Assembly: GCF_002632465.1 (NCBI RefSeq)
Contig: NZ_NIBS01000005.1
Location: 1 to 64,000, forward strand
From: Xenorhabdus budapestensis
GTDB taxonomy: Bacteria; Pseudomonadota; Gammaproteobacteria; Enterobacterales; Enterobacteriaceae
DNA length: 64,000 nt
Reading direction: 5' to 3'
How positions within the stretch are numbered: position 1 is the first letter of the stretch; each line of letters opens with the position of its first letter. The translations under genes were made by a program, and so were the position numbers. Positions 38,058 to 47,714 of the stretch are shown here, one piece after another. The notes beneath the pieces were generated by a model. The model did no database searches. It saw only the letters and a list, made by a program, of their open reading frames with translations, and was not told the DNA's origin.

Positions 38058-39416
38058 ATGAGCGGGCACCCTGAAAATCTCATTATCCGGGCAGGCGGCA
38101 GTCCACTGAACCTGCCGGAATTCGCGGTTATCCGCGATGAAATCAACAAAACCAGCCATCCGGCGCAACCGGAAGTGAACTGGATGCTGGTGGAATCGCT
38201 GTCACTGACCTTGTTCAAAACCAATGGCGTTGATTTGCAGACGGCAATTTATTACACATTAGCCAGAATGCAGCTAAACGGGCTGGCGGGATTCACTGAA
38301 GGTTGTGAACTGTTGGCAGGTGTTATCGTCAGTGAGTGGGATGCCTTGTGGCCGCCACAGCCGCAGGTACGTACTGATTTGCTGGAATGGTTCCACACCC
38401 GTACTGGTAGCATACTGCGTCAACTGGACTTTGCCGCCAGTGACCTGCGGATGATTTATCGTGCCGAGCGGGCACTTCAGCTGATTATCGACCGGCTACA
38501 GCAATCCGACCTGAAACGTTTACCGAGAGTGGAGAATTTACTGTGGTTCTTCCAGAACGCGGCGAAAAAACTGGAGAAACCGCGGCAAACCGCGAAACCG
38601 GTACATCAGCCGGTACAGATGCCACCACTGGTCTATCTGTCCAAATCCGAATCAGAGCCGGAAACATCACCATCTTCTCTACCGCCATATCCTGAAAGTA
38701 TTACGACGGATAACCAGCAGAGGGTCAAAGTACAGTTTCCTGAACAACCGCCGCGCGGCCTGACAGCATGGCAGGGCTTTGGTCTTGGGGCATTGTTGGG
38801 GGTATTGGTATTGATAGGAAGCTGGTTGCTGCTCTACAAACCGCTGCAACAGCAATTGAATGCCATGACAGAACAACCAGCAGGTTCACGGTTGGCGTGG
38901 CTGTACCAGCCGGCCTTAGCAAACTATTCATTCCAGCTTGACCGTTTGGCAGAGACATCTCCGCTCGCCACATGGGAATCAGCCCGGACAGTGACAACAA
39001 CCGCTGAGAAACAGTGGCCACAATCGGCAGAGCAGGTTAACGCCACCCGTAACTGGCAACAACAGATGACTGCCCGTATCGACAGCGTACCGTTGAAAGG
39101 CAGTTGGTACACCACTCGTGATCAGCTCCAGCAACTGGCAGACAAAATCTTGTTACAGGAGCGCACCCGTGGCAGTTTTACCCTCTCTTATCTTAAGACT
39201 GCCATTTACGACATCCAGCGCAGCCACGGCAGCGAAGTACCACTGGAAGAGCTGCTGCGCCAGTTGAGTGCTCATGTGGAAAAAGGAGAAGCTGTTCCGC
39301 CTGTACTGATGAAAGGAATCAATGAGCGTTTTAACGCGCTGCTCGGCCGTTATGACCGCTTGCGTTATGTGTCTGAACAGCGTGACCGTGCCGCCAAACA
39401 CGTCGGTGACGAGTAA
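38058..39416 (+). CDS. vasL: VasL-like protein (ImpA_N domain, membrane-anchored TssA relative)
   Basis: A 452-residue protein with an N-terminal ImpA_N-type domain (NLIIRAGGSPLNLPEFAVIR, VNWMLVESLSLTLFKTNGVD, EWDALWPPQPQVRTDLLEWF). A Pro-rich linker and a single membrane helix (about residues 240-260, GFGLGALLGVLVLIGSWLLL) precede a periplasmic C-terminus. This matches V. cholerae VasL (VCA0121) in layout and position, directly after tssM. It has a strong AAGGAG ribosome site right behind an intrinsic terminator. Related proteins are thought to stabilise the sheath end or membrane complex; the exact role here is inferred. Confidence 0.88.
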   Translation: MSGHPENLIIRAGGSPLNLPEFAVIRDEINKTSHPAQPEVNWMLVESLSLTLFKTNGVDLQTAIYYTLARMQLNGLAGFTEGCELLAGVIVSEWDALWPPQPQVRTDLLEWFHTRTGSILRQLDFAASDLRMIYRAERALQLIIDRLQQSDLKRLPRVENLLWFFQNAAKKLEKPRQTAKPVHQPVQMPPLVYLSKSESEPETSPSSLPPYPESITTDNQQRVKVQFPEQPPRGLTAWQGFGLGALLGVLVLIGSWLLLYKPLQQQLNAMTEQPAGSRLAWLYQPALANYSFQLDRLAETSPLATWESARTVTTTAEKQWPQSAEQVNATRNWQQQMTARIDSVPLKGSWYTTRDQLQQLADKILLQERTRGSFTLSYLKTAIYDIQRSHGSEVPLEELLRQLSAHVEKGEAVPPVLMKGINERFNALLGRYDRLRYVSEQRDRAAKHVGDE

Positions 39417-39427
39417 ACTTTGTTGTT

Positions 39428-39622
39428 ATGGACTTCACTTTGAATGAAAGTTTTCCCCAACCGTTCAACTTGAATGTAGGACTGGCGAGTGCTGATCCGG
39501 CTATTGATTTTCCAACCGTACTGGATCGCACAGCCACACTGACCATTTTGCAGGATGGTGTTGAACAACGTAGCATCACGGGGGTTGTATCCTACTTTGA
39601 GCAGGGTAACACTGTATTCGGT
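39428..39622 (+). pseudogene. vgrG remnant (N-terminal stump)
   Basis: From 39428 about 60 residues match the start of VgrG proteins: FNLNVGLASADPAIDFPTVL, RTATLTILQDGVEQRSITGV and SYFEQGNT. The equivalent in the intact VgrG at 5879 is LTLNVVSPANNVILG, YAALTILRNGKIERTVKG, ASQGNT. The similarity stops abruptly near 39622 and the frame runs into unrelated sequence to a stop at 39679. The remaining ~550 residues of a VgrG are absent. Its position directly after vasL is where V. cholerae carries a vgrG in the same cluster, so this is probably the relic of an ancestral cluster-borne vgrG. Confidence 0.85.
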
Positions 39623-39886
39623 ATTACAAGCGGGATACGGAATTGTAACAAATACAAAATTGGGAGTTTTATATTTTAAAAAAGCGCCTCAAACCAATAC
39701 GAAACTTGATAAATATGGTATTGATTATAACTCCTGAAAGTATTCCATACAGCCTAACAGCATTGAAGCCGGGTAATAATGATAAATCTCTTATGCTGTT
39801 CTGGTTCAAAAAGCCGATAACCGCTGATACAGGAGAAATAACTTGCGGGTGCACCATACAAAGATAGTGACGCGTTAAAAGTATAC
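39623..39886 (+). pseudogene. Gene debris between the vgrG stump and glnG
   Basis: Two adjoining plus-strand fragments look protein-like but are in different frames. One runs to 39737 and includes TKLGVLYFKKAPQTNTKLDK. The other, 39715-39867, encodes 50 residues including SLTALKPGNNDKSLMLFWFK and ITADTGEITCGCTIQ. The second faintly recalls the C-terminal strand of fimbrial subunits (L.FW.KK...G...T), but this is weak. I read the stretch as a frameshifted relic of an unrelated gene at the T6SS/chromosome boundary; no mobile element ends were recognised. Confidence 0.35.
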
Positions 39887-41317
39887 CTACCCCAATCCCA
39901 ATTCCTTCAATTTCCGCGTTATTGTATTCCTTCCCCAACCGAGTAAACGGGCAGCTTCCTGTTTATGTCCATTAGTGTGTGTCAGGGCACAATTAAGCAA
40001 TGTACGTTCTAATCGCGGTAATACATCGGAAAGGAGATCAACCTGGCCTTCCTGTAAGGCTTTTTCTGCCCATGATGCCAATTGCTGTGACCAATCTCCT
40101 GATGATGAAAGGAGGGAAACAGGAGGATTATCTGTTTGTTTAGAGGACTGACTTTCAATTAAATCAGTCGGTAAATCTTGCACCAGGATTTCCTTACTGG
40201 CTGCCATCACGGTCAACCAGCGACAAACATTCTCTAGCTGACGGACATTTCCAGACCATGACAGGCTCATCAGCGCTGTTTCGGTATCAGGATGTAGTGT
40301 TTTCGCTTCAACGCCCAGCTCTTTGGCTGTCTGTTGCAGAAAATGTTGTGCCAGACGGAAAATATCTTCTGCACGATCCCGCAAAGGTGGCAATTGTACG
40401 CGGATCACGTTCAGACGATGATAGAGATCTTCACGGAATTTACCCTCCTTAACCCGTTGCTCAAGGTGCTGGTGGGTCGCTGCAATAATTCGTACATCAA
40501 CTTTTACGGGCGCATAGCCACCTACGCGATAGAATTGCCCTTCTGCCAGAACCCGCAATAAGCGTGTTTGGATATCCAGTGGCATATCGCCAATTTCATC
40601 CAGAAACAGTGAACCTCCATTAGCTTGCTCAAAACGCCCGTGGCGAATCTGATTGGCACCAGTGAAAGCCCCTTTTTCGTGACCAAATAATTCTGACTCA
40701 ATTAAATCTTTTGGGATTGCTGCCATATTCAAGGCAATAAAAGGGGCTGCGGCTCTTGGACTATGGCGGTGCAGAGCATGGGCAACCAATTCTTTCCCTG
40801 TGCCTGATTCACCATTGATTAAGACGCTGATGGAGGAGCGGGAAAGCCGTCCGATAATCCGGTATACCTCCTGCATGGCAGGAGCTTCTCCAATCATTTC
40901 AGAGACTGATGACGATATTTTAGAATTACGGGATGAGTGTTGTTGTTCCCGGGAATGACTTAATGCACGTTCAACCAACGCGACAGTTTCATCAATATCG
41001 AATGGCTTCGGTAGATAATCGAATGCACCGTGTTGATAGGCGCTGACGGCTGCATCCAAATCGGAATGAGCAGTCATAATGATGACCGGAAGTTGTGGAT
41101 AGTTCTGTTTGATTTGATTGAGCAAGCTCAGCCCATCCAGACCCGGCATGCGGATGTCTGACAGCAAAACGTCGGGACAACCTTGTGATAGTGCTGCCAA
41201 TACGGAATCTGCGTTTTCAAAACTGATACACTCCATACCTGCGCCACTCAGCGCTCGTTCAAGTACCCAACGGATAGAGCTGTCGTCATCAACGATCCAG
41301 ATTTTTCCTCGTTGCAT
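39887..41317 (-). CDS. glnG: Nitrogen regulator I, NtrC (sigma-54 activator)
   Basis: A 476-residue NtrC. The receiver domain has phosphoacceptor Asp-54 (LLSDIRMPGLDG). The AAA+ domain has Walker A GESGTGKE, the GAFTGA loop (GHEKGAFTGANQIRHGRFEQ) and Walker B GGSLFLDEIGDMP. The C-terminal Fis-type helix-turn-helix is KQEAARLLGWGRNTITRKLK. The start is the ATG at 41317 (MQRGKIWIVDDDSS); the 19 extra codons upstream overlap glnL and are not family-like. It starts 8 bases after the glnL stop. It activates glnA and other nitrogen genes when phosphorylated by GlnL. Confidence 0.98.
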   Translation of the reverse strand: MQRGKIWIVDDDSSIRWVLERALSGAGMECISFENADSVLAALSQGCPDVLLSDIRMPGLDGLSLLNQIKQNYPQLPVIIMTAHSDLDAAVSAYQHGAFDYLPKPFDIDETVALVERALSHSREQQHSSRNSKISSSVSEMIGEAPAMQEVYRIIGRLSRSSISVLINGESGTGKELVAHALHRHSPRAAAPFIALNMAAIPKDLIESELFGHEKGAFTGANQIRHGRFEQANGGSLFLDEIGDMPLDIQTRLLRVLAEGQFYRVGGYAPVKVDVRIIAATHQHLEQRVKEGKFREDLYHRLNVIRVQLPPLRDRAEDIFRLAQHFLQQTAKELGVEAKTLHPDTETALMSLSWSGNVRQLENVCRWLTVMAASKEILVQDLPTDLIESQSSKQTDNPPVSLLSSSGDWSQQLASWAEKALQEGQVDLLSDVLPRLERTLLNCALTHTNGHKQEAARLLGWGRNTITRKLKELGLG

Positions 41318-41325
41318 GGTATCCC

Positions 41326-42369
41326 CTATTTCTTGATAGGCAGGTAAATGGAAAACTCCGTATGTCCCGGCCAACTGGTAAATTCGATCTTTCCAAGATG
41401 TTGATCAATAAGACTGCGGGCAATAGATAAACCTAGCCCGGTTCCTCCCTCATGCCCACTTACCATCGGGTAGAATAGCGTATCCTGAATACCGGAAGGA
41501 ATGCCTGGCCCATTATCTTCAATATCAATTCTGGCAGCTAAGCGATAACGCTCACCATGTAAGGTGATTTGGAATGCTGTTCGGGTTCGTAAGGTGATTA
41601 TGCCACCTTTACTGTCCAATGCTTGTAGGGCATTGCGGGTAATATTCAATAAAACCTGTTCAATCTGATCAGGGTAATGGGACAGCTCCGGCAGGCTGGG
41701 ATCATAGTCCTTGATTAATGTGACATTGTCGGGCATTTCCAGTGATACCAATTGATAGACCCGTTCTACCACATGGTGAATGCTCTGGCGGATCTGAACT
41801 CCGGGACGTTGTGGCCCCAATAATCGATCCACAAGGGTGCGAAGCCTGTCTGCCTGTTCGATAATGACTTGAGTATATTCTTGCAGGGAGGGATCTGGCA
41901 GTGTTTTTGCCAACAATTGTGCGGCTCCCCGTAAACCCCCCAGTGGGTTTTTGATTTCATGTGCCAGCCCCCGAACCAATTCCCGCGCAGCGGCCTGTTG
42001 TGCCTGTTGTATCTGCTCTTGGCTTAAACGGCGCTGGCTATCCATAGGAGCGAGTTCCAGCAGAATAAACTGTTCGGAAATTGGTTGGGCACTGAGCGAC
42101 ATAACATGTGAGTGATTGTTGATCACTAATATGACTTCGTTATCCGTAAAACCATGCCCGCGTATCAGACTGGAACGCATAAATTCCGTATCCAATGAGA
42201 TATAGCTGAACAATACCGGAAGAGGAGTGCCAAATAATTTACGTGTACTTTGTGCCAGAAGTTGCATGGCGGAATGATTGGCATAGTGGATAATTAAATC
42301 GTTATCCAGTACCAACACACTGTTTATCAGTGAATCAAGAATCTGTTCTGTTTTGGGAAAATCAGCCAT
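41326..42369 (-). CDS. glnL: Nitrogen sensor histidine kinase NtrB
   Basis: A 347-residue cytoplasmic kinase/phosphatase. It has an N-terminal PAS-like domain ([20 protein letters not shown]), an H-box with His-137 ([20 protein letters not shown]), and the ATP-binding boxes DNGPGIP and [13 protein letters not shown]. The start is the ATG at 42369 (MADFPKTEQ) with a GGATAG leader. It controls NtrC phosphorylation in response to PII. It sits between glnA and glnG, with its own NtrC-type operator just upstream at 42392-42408. Confidence 0.97.
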   Translation of the reverse strand: MADFPKTEQILDSLINSVLVLDNDLIIHYANHSAMQLLAQSTRKLFGTPLPVLFSYISLDTEFMRSSLIRGHGFTDNEVILVINNHSHVMSLSAQPISEQFILLELAPMDSQRRLSQEQIQQAQQAAARELVRGLAHEIKNPLGGLRGAAQLLAKTLPDPSLQEYTQVIIEQADRLRTLVDRLLGPQRPGVQIRQSIHHVVERVYQLVSLEMPDNVTLIKDYDPSLPELSHYPDQIEQVLLNITRNALQALDSKGGIITLRTRTAFQITLHGERYRLAARIDIEDNGPGIPSGIQDTLFYPMVSGHEGGTGLGLSIARSLIDQHLGKIEFTSWPGHTEFSIYLPIKK

Positions 42370-42391
42370 TTCTATCCAACCTTTCAGCCTT

Positions 42392-42408
42392 TGCACTTTT
42401 TTGGTGCG
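42392..42408. promoter_or_regulatory. NtrC-binding site in the glnL promoter region
   Basis: TGCACTTTTTTGGTGCG matches the NtrC dyad TGCACC-N5-GGTGCA with only small deviations. It lies 23 bases before the glnL start codon. In E. coli a single NtrC site at the glnL promoter represses glnLG; the same is inferred here. Confidence 0.8.
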
Positions 42409-42474
42409 TTGTATCTTATTTGATCATGAATTGGTCACCCACTCTATCGAGAAGGAAAGTTCAGAGGGAAAAGA

Positions 42475-42501
42475 GCCCATCCGAAGATGGGCCAAAAGTT
42501 T
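42475..42501 (-). terminator. glnA terminator (UUCG hairpin)
   Basis: GCCCATC and GATGGGC form a perfect 7-bp stem, with a TTCG loop when read on the minus strand, followed on that strand by TCTTTTC (42468-42474). It lies between glnA and glnL and probably lets part of the glnA transcript continue into glnLG, as in E. coli. Confidence 0.75.
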
Positions 42502-42545
42502 CACGGCAACAAAATAAAAAGGAGCAATTGTAGTGCTTTCAAGCA

Positions 42546-43955
42546 TTACACGCTGTAATACAGTTCAAACTCCAGAGGATGTGGAGTCATACGAACGCGT
42601 TCGATTTCACTGTTCAAGACACCAATATAAGCATCAATTGCATCATCAGTGAAAACACCACCTCGGGTCAGGAATTCGCGATCTGTATCCAGTGCAGCCA
42701 GTGCTTCTTCCAGAGAAGAGGCTACGGTTGGGATCTCTTGGGCTTCTTCGGCTGGCAAGTCATACAGGTTTTTATCCATCGCATCGCCCGGATGTATTTT
42801 GTTGATGATACCATCAAGGCCAGCCATAAGCAGAGCAGAGAAGGCCAGATAAGGATTTGCGGCCGGATCTGGGAAACGTACTTCAATACGACGAGCTTTA
42901 CTGCTGGCTACAACCGGGATACGGATAGATGCAGAGCGGTTGCGGGCAGAATAGGCCAGCATCACGGGAGCCTCAAAACCAGGTACCAGACGTTTATACG
43001 AGTTAGTGGTTGGGTTAGTAAAGGCATTCAGGGCACGGGCATGTTTGATGATGCCGCCGATATAGTAAAGAGCCAATTCAGATAACCCACCATATTTGTC
43101 TCCGGCGAACAGGTTGACACCGCCTTTAGCCAGTGACATGTGACAATGCATTCCAGAGCCGTTATCTCCGACCAGCGGTTTTGGCATAAATGTCGCTGTC
43201 TTGCCGAAAGCATGGGCGATATTATGTACCACATATTTATAAATCTGGGTTTCATCCGCTTTTTTGGTCATGGTGTTGAAACGAGTTGCGACTTCGTTCT
43301 GACCTGCTGTTGCCACTTCGTGGTGGTGGGCTTCCACAACCAAACCCATTTCCTCCATGGTCAGGCACATTGCTGAACGCAGATCCTGAGAAGAGTCCAC
43401 CGGAGGGACAGGGAAATAGCCACCTTTAACTCCTGGGCGATGGCCTTTGTTACCGCCTTCATAGCGAGTGCCGCTATTCCAGGCCGCTTCGGTATCATCA
43501 ATATGATAATAAGAACCTGAAATAGAATTGCCGAAACGGACATCATCAAACAGGAAGAATTCCGGTTCTGGCCCGAACAAAACAGTATCTGCAATATCAC
43601 TTGCGCGCAGGAAATCTTCCGCACGTTTTGCAATAGAGCGAGGATCACGACCATAACCTTGCATTGTGCCAGGTTCCAGGATATCGCAACGTATAATGAG
43701 CGTGGCATCGTCAAAGAAAGGGTCAAGCATTGCGGTAGATGGATCTGGCATTAGTACCATGTCGGATTCATTGATACCTTTCCAACCTTTGATAGATGAA
43801 CCGTCGAACATTTTGCCATCTTCGAAGAAATCTTCATCAATCTGGTGGGCAGGAATGGTGATGTGCTGTTCTTTACCTTTAGTGTCAGTAAAACGTAAGT
43901 CAATAAACTTCACCTGATGTTCTTCAATCATGGACAAAACATGTTCAACGGACAT
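42546..43955 (-). CDS. glnA: Glutamine synthetase, type I
   Basis: A 469-residue glutamine synthetase that makes glutamine from glutamate, ammonia and ATP. Family marks: [17 protein letters not shown], the ATP-binding [17 protein letters not shown], the NRSASIRIP segment and the adenylylation loop [12 protein letters not shown] with its Tyr near residue 397. Length equals E. coli GlnA. The leader CAGGAGAACTC gives a good ribosome site. Upstream, a sigma-54 promoter and two NtrC sites place it under nitrogen control. It is divergent from typA, as in E. coli. Confidence 0.99.
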   Translation of the reverse strand: MSVEHVLSMIEEHQVKFIDLRFTDTKGKEQHITIPAHQIDEDFFEDGKMFDGSSIKGWKGINESDMVLMPDPSTAMLDPFFDDATLIIRCDILEPGTMQGYGRDPRSIAKRAEDFLRASDIADTVLFGPEPEFFLFDDVRFGNSISGSYYHIDDTEAAWNSGTRYEGGNKGHRPGVKGGYFPVPPVDSSQDLRSAMCLTMEEMGLVVEAHHHEVATAGQNEVATRFNTMTKKADETQIYKYVVHNIAHAFGKTATFMPKPLVGDNGSGMHCHMSLAKGGVNLFAGDKYGGLSELALYYIGGIIKHARALNAFTNPTTNSYKRLVPGFEAPVMLAYSARNRSASIRIPVVASSKARRIEVRFPDPAANPYLAFSALLMAGLDGIINKIHPGDAMDKNLYDLPAEEAQEIPTVASSLEEALAALDTDREFLTRGGVFTDDAIDAYIGVLNSEIERVRMTPHPLEFELYYSV

Positions 43956-44070
43956 ATGAGTTCTCCTGGTTTACGTAGGCTGGATAAGGCGCTGGCTACC
44001 CTATCTTAAGTGGCTGATAGTGTCTTTGTATACAGCCAATTTTATTGCGATTTTCAATGCCAGAACACAT

Positions 44071-44087
44071 TGCGAAAAACGTGCCAA
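44071..44087 (-). promoter_or_regulatory. Sigma-54 promoter of glnA (glnAp2)
   Basis: On the minus strand the sequence TTGGCACGTTTTTCGCA matches the -24/-12 consensus TTGGCACG-N4-TTGCA with one change (TCGC). The GG and GC doublets are spaced exactly as required. Transcription would begin near 44060, about 105 bases before the glnA start. Confidence 0.85.
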
Positions 44088-44181
44088 CTTTTAAAAGCCA
44101 TTGAATCTGATTGTGTATATTTATAAATAGGTATAAAACTCAGCAAATAGACAAAAGCACAGAGGGATCCTTAAGTATTCT

Positions 44182-44198
44182 TGCACTAAATTAGTGAA
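44182..44198. promoter_or_regulatory. NtrC enhancer site, promoter-proximal, glnA
   Basis: TGCACTAAATTAGTGAA resembles the NtrC dyad TGCACC-N5-GGTGCA. Its centre lies about 130 bases upstream of the inferred glnA sigma-54 start. Confidence 0.75.
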
Positions 44199-44213
44199 TA
44201 AAAATGACAATAA

Positions 44214-44230
44214 TGCACCATTTTAGTGAA
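44214..44230. promoter_or_regulatory. NtrC enhancer site, promoter-distal, glnA
   Basis: TGCACCATTTTAGTGAA carries one perfect NtrC half-site. Its centre is exactly 32 bases from that of the neighbouring site, three helical turns, the same spacing as the paired strong sites at E. coli glnA. Confidence 0.78.
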
Positions 44231-44459
44231 AATAAATAAGGTTAATCCATTACAGTTACTGTTATTATCACTTTAAGTTATGACACGTTTATATTCAGAA
44301 AATAGATAAACTTCAAAAGTGATGCACTTCACATTTATTTCACTCTGTAGCTATAACGTGTAAAATAGCACCATATTTGTGTTAAATGAGAGTAGCGTTG
44401 CAATCTGTCACGCTGTCTGTATTTAATATTTCTTCAAATAGCTAAAACGGTAAAAATAC

Positions 44460-46283
44460 TTGTCAATTAATAACTTAAGAAATATTGCCATTATCGCTCA
44501 CGTTGACCATGGCAAAACTACGCTGGTTGATAAACTTCTACAGCAATCTGGTACATTTGGTGAGCGTGCAGCCGCGACCGAGCGCGTGATGGATTCCAAT
44601 GATCTGGAAAAAGAACGTGGTATCACCATTCTTGCAAAAAACACCGCTATTAAATGGAATGACTACCGCATCAATATCGTAGATACCCCGGGCCACGCCG
44701 ATTTCGGTGGTGAAGTAGAGCGCGTGATGTCAATGGTCGACAGTGTTTTGTTACTGGTGGATGCGATGGATGGCCCGATGCCGCAGACTCGCTTTGTAAC
44801 TCAGAAAGCCTTCGCCCACGGTTTGAAGCCAATCGTTGTTATCAACAAAGTTGACCGTCCTGGCGCTCGCCCTGACTGGGTAGTCGATCAGGTATTCGAC
44901 CTGTTCGTAAACCTTGGTGCAACCGACGAACAGTTGGATTTCCCTATTGTTTACGCATCTGCACTGATGGGGATTGCCGGTAACGACCACACAGATATGG
45001 CCGAGGATATGACTCCGCTGTATCAGGCAATCGTTGAGCATGTTGAGCCGCCTAAAGTTGATCTTGATGGCCCATTCCAGATGCAGATTTCTCAGCTGGA
45101 TTACAACAACTACGTTGGGGTTATTGGTATCGGTCGTATCAAGCGTGGAACGGTAAGACCAAACCAGAACATCACGATTATTGATAGTGAAGGTAAGGCG
45201 CGTAATGGTAAAGTTGGTAAGGTTTTCAGCCATCTGGGATTAGATCGCATCGAATCTGACAAAGCGGAAGCCGGTGATATCATTGCGATTACCGGTCTGG
45301 GTGAACTGAACATCTCTGATACTCTGTGTGAGGTTAATGCAGTTGAAGCTCTGCCAGCGTTAGCAGTTGATGAGCCTACCGTTAGCATGTTTTTCTGTGT
45401 TAACACCTCACCTTTCTGTGGCCGTGAAGGTAAGTATGTGACCTCCCGCCAGATCCTGGATCGTTTGAAAAAAGAGCTGGTTCATAACGTCGCACTGCGT
45501 GTTGAAGAAACTGAAGATCCAGACGCTTTCCGTGTATCTGGTCGTGGTGAGCTGCACCTCTCCGTCCTGATTGAGAATATGCGTCGTGAAGGTTTCGAAT
45601 TAGCGGTTTCTCGTCCAAAAGTTATTTTCCGTGAAATTGATGGCCGTAAGCAGGAACCTTTCGAACAGGTAACACTGGATATCGAAGAGCAGCACCAGGG
45701 TGATGTGATGCAGGCGCTTGGTGAACGTAAAGGTGAACTGCGTGATATGTTGCCGGATGGTAAAGGTCGCGTGCGTCTGGACTACGTTATCCCAAGCCGT
45801 GGTTTGATCGGTTTCCGTACTGAATTTATGACCATGACTTCCGGTACTGGTCTGCTGTACGCAACCTTCAGCCACTATGATGACATCCGTCCGGGTGAAA
45901 TTGGTCGTCGCCAGAATGGTGTACTGATTTCCAATGGTCAGGGCAAAGCCGTTGCTTATGCTCTGTATGGTTTGCAGGAGCGTGGTAAGTTGTTCCTTGG
46001 TCACGGTACAGAAGTTTATGAAGGCCAAATCATTGGTATCCATTCTCGCTCCAATGACCTGACCGTAAACTGTCTGACAGGTAAAAAACTGACTAACGTT
46101 CGTGCTTCTGGTACAGATGAAGCGACAACGCTGACTCCACATATCAAGAAAACATTGGAGCAAGCGCTGGAGTTCATTGATGATGACGAACTGGTTGAGG
46201 TTACACCACAATCAATTCGTCTGCGTAAACGCCATTTGACTGAAAATGATCGTCGTCGCGCAAGCCGTAGTAAAGAAGGTTAA
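44460..46283 (+). CDS. typA: Ribosome-associated GTPase BipA/TypA
   Basis: A 607-residue translational GTPase. G1 is AHVDHGKTT, the switch I region follows ERGITI, G3 is DTPGHADF and G4 is NKVD. The C-terminal part ([60 protein letters not shown]) is highly conserved with E. coli TypA. The only start that keeps the full N-terminus ([16 protein letters not shown]) is a TTG at 44460 with a weak leader; the next in-frame ATG would remove the P-loop. TypA acts in 50S biogenesis and stress or cold adaptation. It is divergent from glnA. Confidence 0.97.
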   Translation: MSINNLRNIAIIAHVDHGKTTLVDKLLQQSGTFGERAAATERVMDSNDLEKERGITILAKNTAIKWNDYRINIVDTPGHADFGGEVERVMSMVDSVLLLVDAMDGPMPQTRFVTQKAFAHGLKPIVVINKVDRPGARPDWVVDQVFDLFVNLGATDEQLDFPIVYASALMGIAGNDHTDMAEDMTPLYQAIVEHVEPPKVDLDGPFQMQISQLDYNNYVGVIGIGRIKRGTVRPNQNITIIDSEGKARNGKVGKVFSHLGLDRIESDKAEAGDIIAITGLGELNISDTLCEVNAVEALPALAVDEPTVSMFFCVNTSPFCGREGKYVTSRQILDRLKKELVHNVALRVEETEDPDAFRVSGRGELHLSVLIENMRREGFELAVSRPKVIFREIDGRKQEPFEQVTLDIEEQHQGDVMQALGERKGELRDMLPDGKGRVRLDYVIPSRGLIGFRTEFMTMTSGTGLLYATFSHYDDIRPGEIGRRQNGVLISNGQGKAVAYALYGLQERGKLFLGHGTEVYEGQIIGIHSRSNDLTVNCLTGKKLTNVRASGTDEATTLTPHIKKTLEQALEFIDDDELVEVTPQSIRLRKRHLTENDRRRASRSKEG

Positions 46284-46300
46284 TTTCTTTTGAATAGCTT

Positions 46301-46326
46301 AGGGTGCTTCGGCACCCTGAGTTTTA
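46301..46326 (+). terminator. typA terminator
   Basis: AGGGTGC-TTCG-GCACCCT is a perfect 7-bp stem with a UUCG loop, followed by GAGTTTTA, 18 bases after the typA stop. Confidence 0.85.
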
Positions 46327-46525
46327 TCAGCGCTCTTCTGACCAAACTCTTCTCCCTGTCGCTTACCTGCCTCAGCCTGCTAGTATTACGATTTAGTTAA
46401 ATTGTTAACTGTTTCAATGACGATTGCTCAATAGCGTAATTTGTCTGTTCTTTGTCGTCTTACCCTTTTTTCTTGATTAAATTATGATAAAAGTACAAAA
46501 CCATAAGCACCAGTCAGGAGGGATT

Positions 46526-47143
46526 ATGCTGTACATTTTCGATATGGGTAATGTGATTATTGATATTGATTTTAAAAGAGTACTGGCTGTCTGGAGTAAC
46601 TTAAGTGGTACACCACTGGCAACGTTGACGACCAAATTTACAATGGGAGAGGCGTTTGAAAAGCATGAATGTGGGCAAATCACGGATACAGAATTTGTTG
46701 AAGTGCTGTGTGATGAAATGGAGATCTCACTCAGCTTTGAACAATTCTCTGAAGGTTGGAATGCGATTTTCATTGGTGTCAGGCAGGAAGTCATTGAGTT
46801 AATGAATAAACTGCGGGGGCAAGGGCATAGGGTTGTTGTATTATCCAACACAAACCACTTGCATCTCCAGTACTGGTCACAGCACTATCCTGAAATTACT
46901 GCTTCGGCAGATTTTCTTTATCTGTCCCAAGACTTGGGAATGCGTAAACCAAATCAGGATATCTTTAAATATTTGCTTGAAAAAGAAGGTGTAACTACTG
47001 AACAGGCAGTTTTTTTTGATGATGTTTTGGAACATATTGATGCAGCACAGAAATTAGGTATCAATGCCATTCATGTGACTGACAGGAAAATCATTCCTGA
47101 TTATTTTAAAACACATGACTTCTCACTTCCCGAAGCAACATAG
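46526..47143 (+). CDS. yihX: HAD-superfamily phosphatase YihX (glucose-1-phosphatase type)
   Basis: A 205-residue HAD hydrolase closely similar to E. coli YihX, which dephosphorylates alpha-D-glucose 1-phosphate. Motif I is FDMGNVIIDIDF, motif II VVVLSNTNHLHLQYW, and motif III/IV SQDLGMRKPNQDIFKYLL with FFDDVLEHIDAAQKLGINA. The start is the ATG at 46526 with a perfect AGGAGGG ribosome site; the longer frame is ruled out by alignment. In E. coli yihY follows, but here the next gene is dtd. Confidence 0.94.
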   Translation: MLYIFDMGNVIIDIDFKRVLAVWSNLSGTPLATLTTKFTMGEAFEKHECGQITDTEFVEVLCDEMEISLSFEQFSEGWNAIFIGVRQEVIELMNKLRGQGHRVVVLSNTNHLHLQYWSQHYPEITASADFLYLSQDLGMRKPNQDIFKYLLEKEGVTTEQAVFFDDVLEHIDAAQKLGINAIHVTDRKIIPDYFKTHDFSLPEAT

Positions 47144-47203
47144 TATTTTTCACATAACCGTTTTCATGTAACTGTTTCACGTAACAGTTAACAGGTTCTA
47201 AAT

Positions 47204-47236
47204 GGGATAGCATCTTGGCAAGCAAGATACTATCCC
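47204..47236. repeat. Long hairpin between yihX and dtd
   Basis: GGGATAG-C-ATCTTG and CAAGAT-A-CTATCCC pair over 13 bp with one C/A mismatch and a 5-base loop. A second smaller inverted repeat (AACTGTT/AACAGTT, 47170-47189) lies just before it. No T-run follows, so it is more likely an RNA-stabilising structure or the relic of a deletion than a simple terminator. Confidence 0.6.
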
Positions 47237-47276
47237 TACAAGTTACTCTATCTTTTATGGATCACTCACAAGAAAA

Positions 47277-47714
47277 ATGATTGCATTAATTCAACGTGTA
47301 ACACAGGCAAAAGTTGTTGTTGATAGTAAAACTATTGGAGAAATTGAGCAGGGACTGCTGGTTTTTCTGGGGGTTGAAAAAGAAGATGATCAACAAAAAG
47401 CCCAGCGTCTGTGTGACAAAGTAATGGGATATCGCGTGTTCAGCGATGAGCATGGAAAAATGAACCTGAATGTTCAGCAAGCTAATGGGAGCTTATTAGT
47501 TATTTCCCAATTTACCCTGGCTGCTAATACTCAAAAAGGTTTAAGACCGAGTTTTTCTGGTGGCGCTACCCCCCAAAAAGCTGATCAACTTTATCGCTAT
47601 TTTGTTGAACAGTGCCGTGCAACTGGTATAAAAACAGAAATGGGGCAATTTGCTGCGGACATGAAAGTAAGTCTGACAAATGATGGGCCTGTGACTTTCT
47701 GGTTGCAAGTATGA
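47277..47714 (+). CDS. dtd: D-aminoacyl-tRNA deacylase
   Basis: A 145-residue Dtd that hydrolyses D-aminoacyl-tRNA to prevent D-amino acid misincorporation. Both active-site signatures are present: [19 protein letters not shown] (SQFTL) and, at the C-terminus, [12 protein letters not shown] (GPVT). The opening [20 protein letters not shown] is typical and the length is standard. The start at 47277 matches the family N-terminus. Confidence 0.97.
   Translation: MIALIQRVTQAKVVVDSKTIGEIEQGLLVFLGVEKEDDQQKAQRLCDKVMGYRVFSDEHGKMNLNVQQANGSLLVISQFTLAANTQKGLRPSFSGGATPQKADQLYRYFVEQCRATGIKTEMGQFAADMKVSLTNDGPVTFWLQV

Noticed and set aside
39669-39938. 89-residue minus-strand frame next to glnG
   Set aside because: Overlaps the glnG 3' end and is antisense to better protein-like fragments; no resemblance to a known family.
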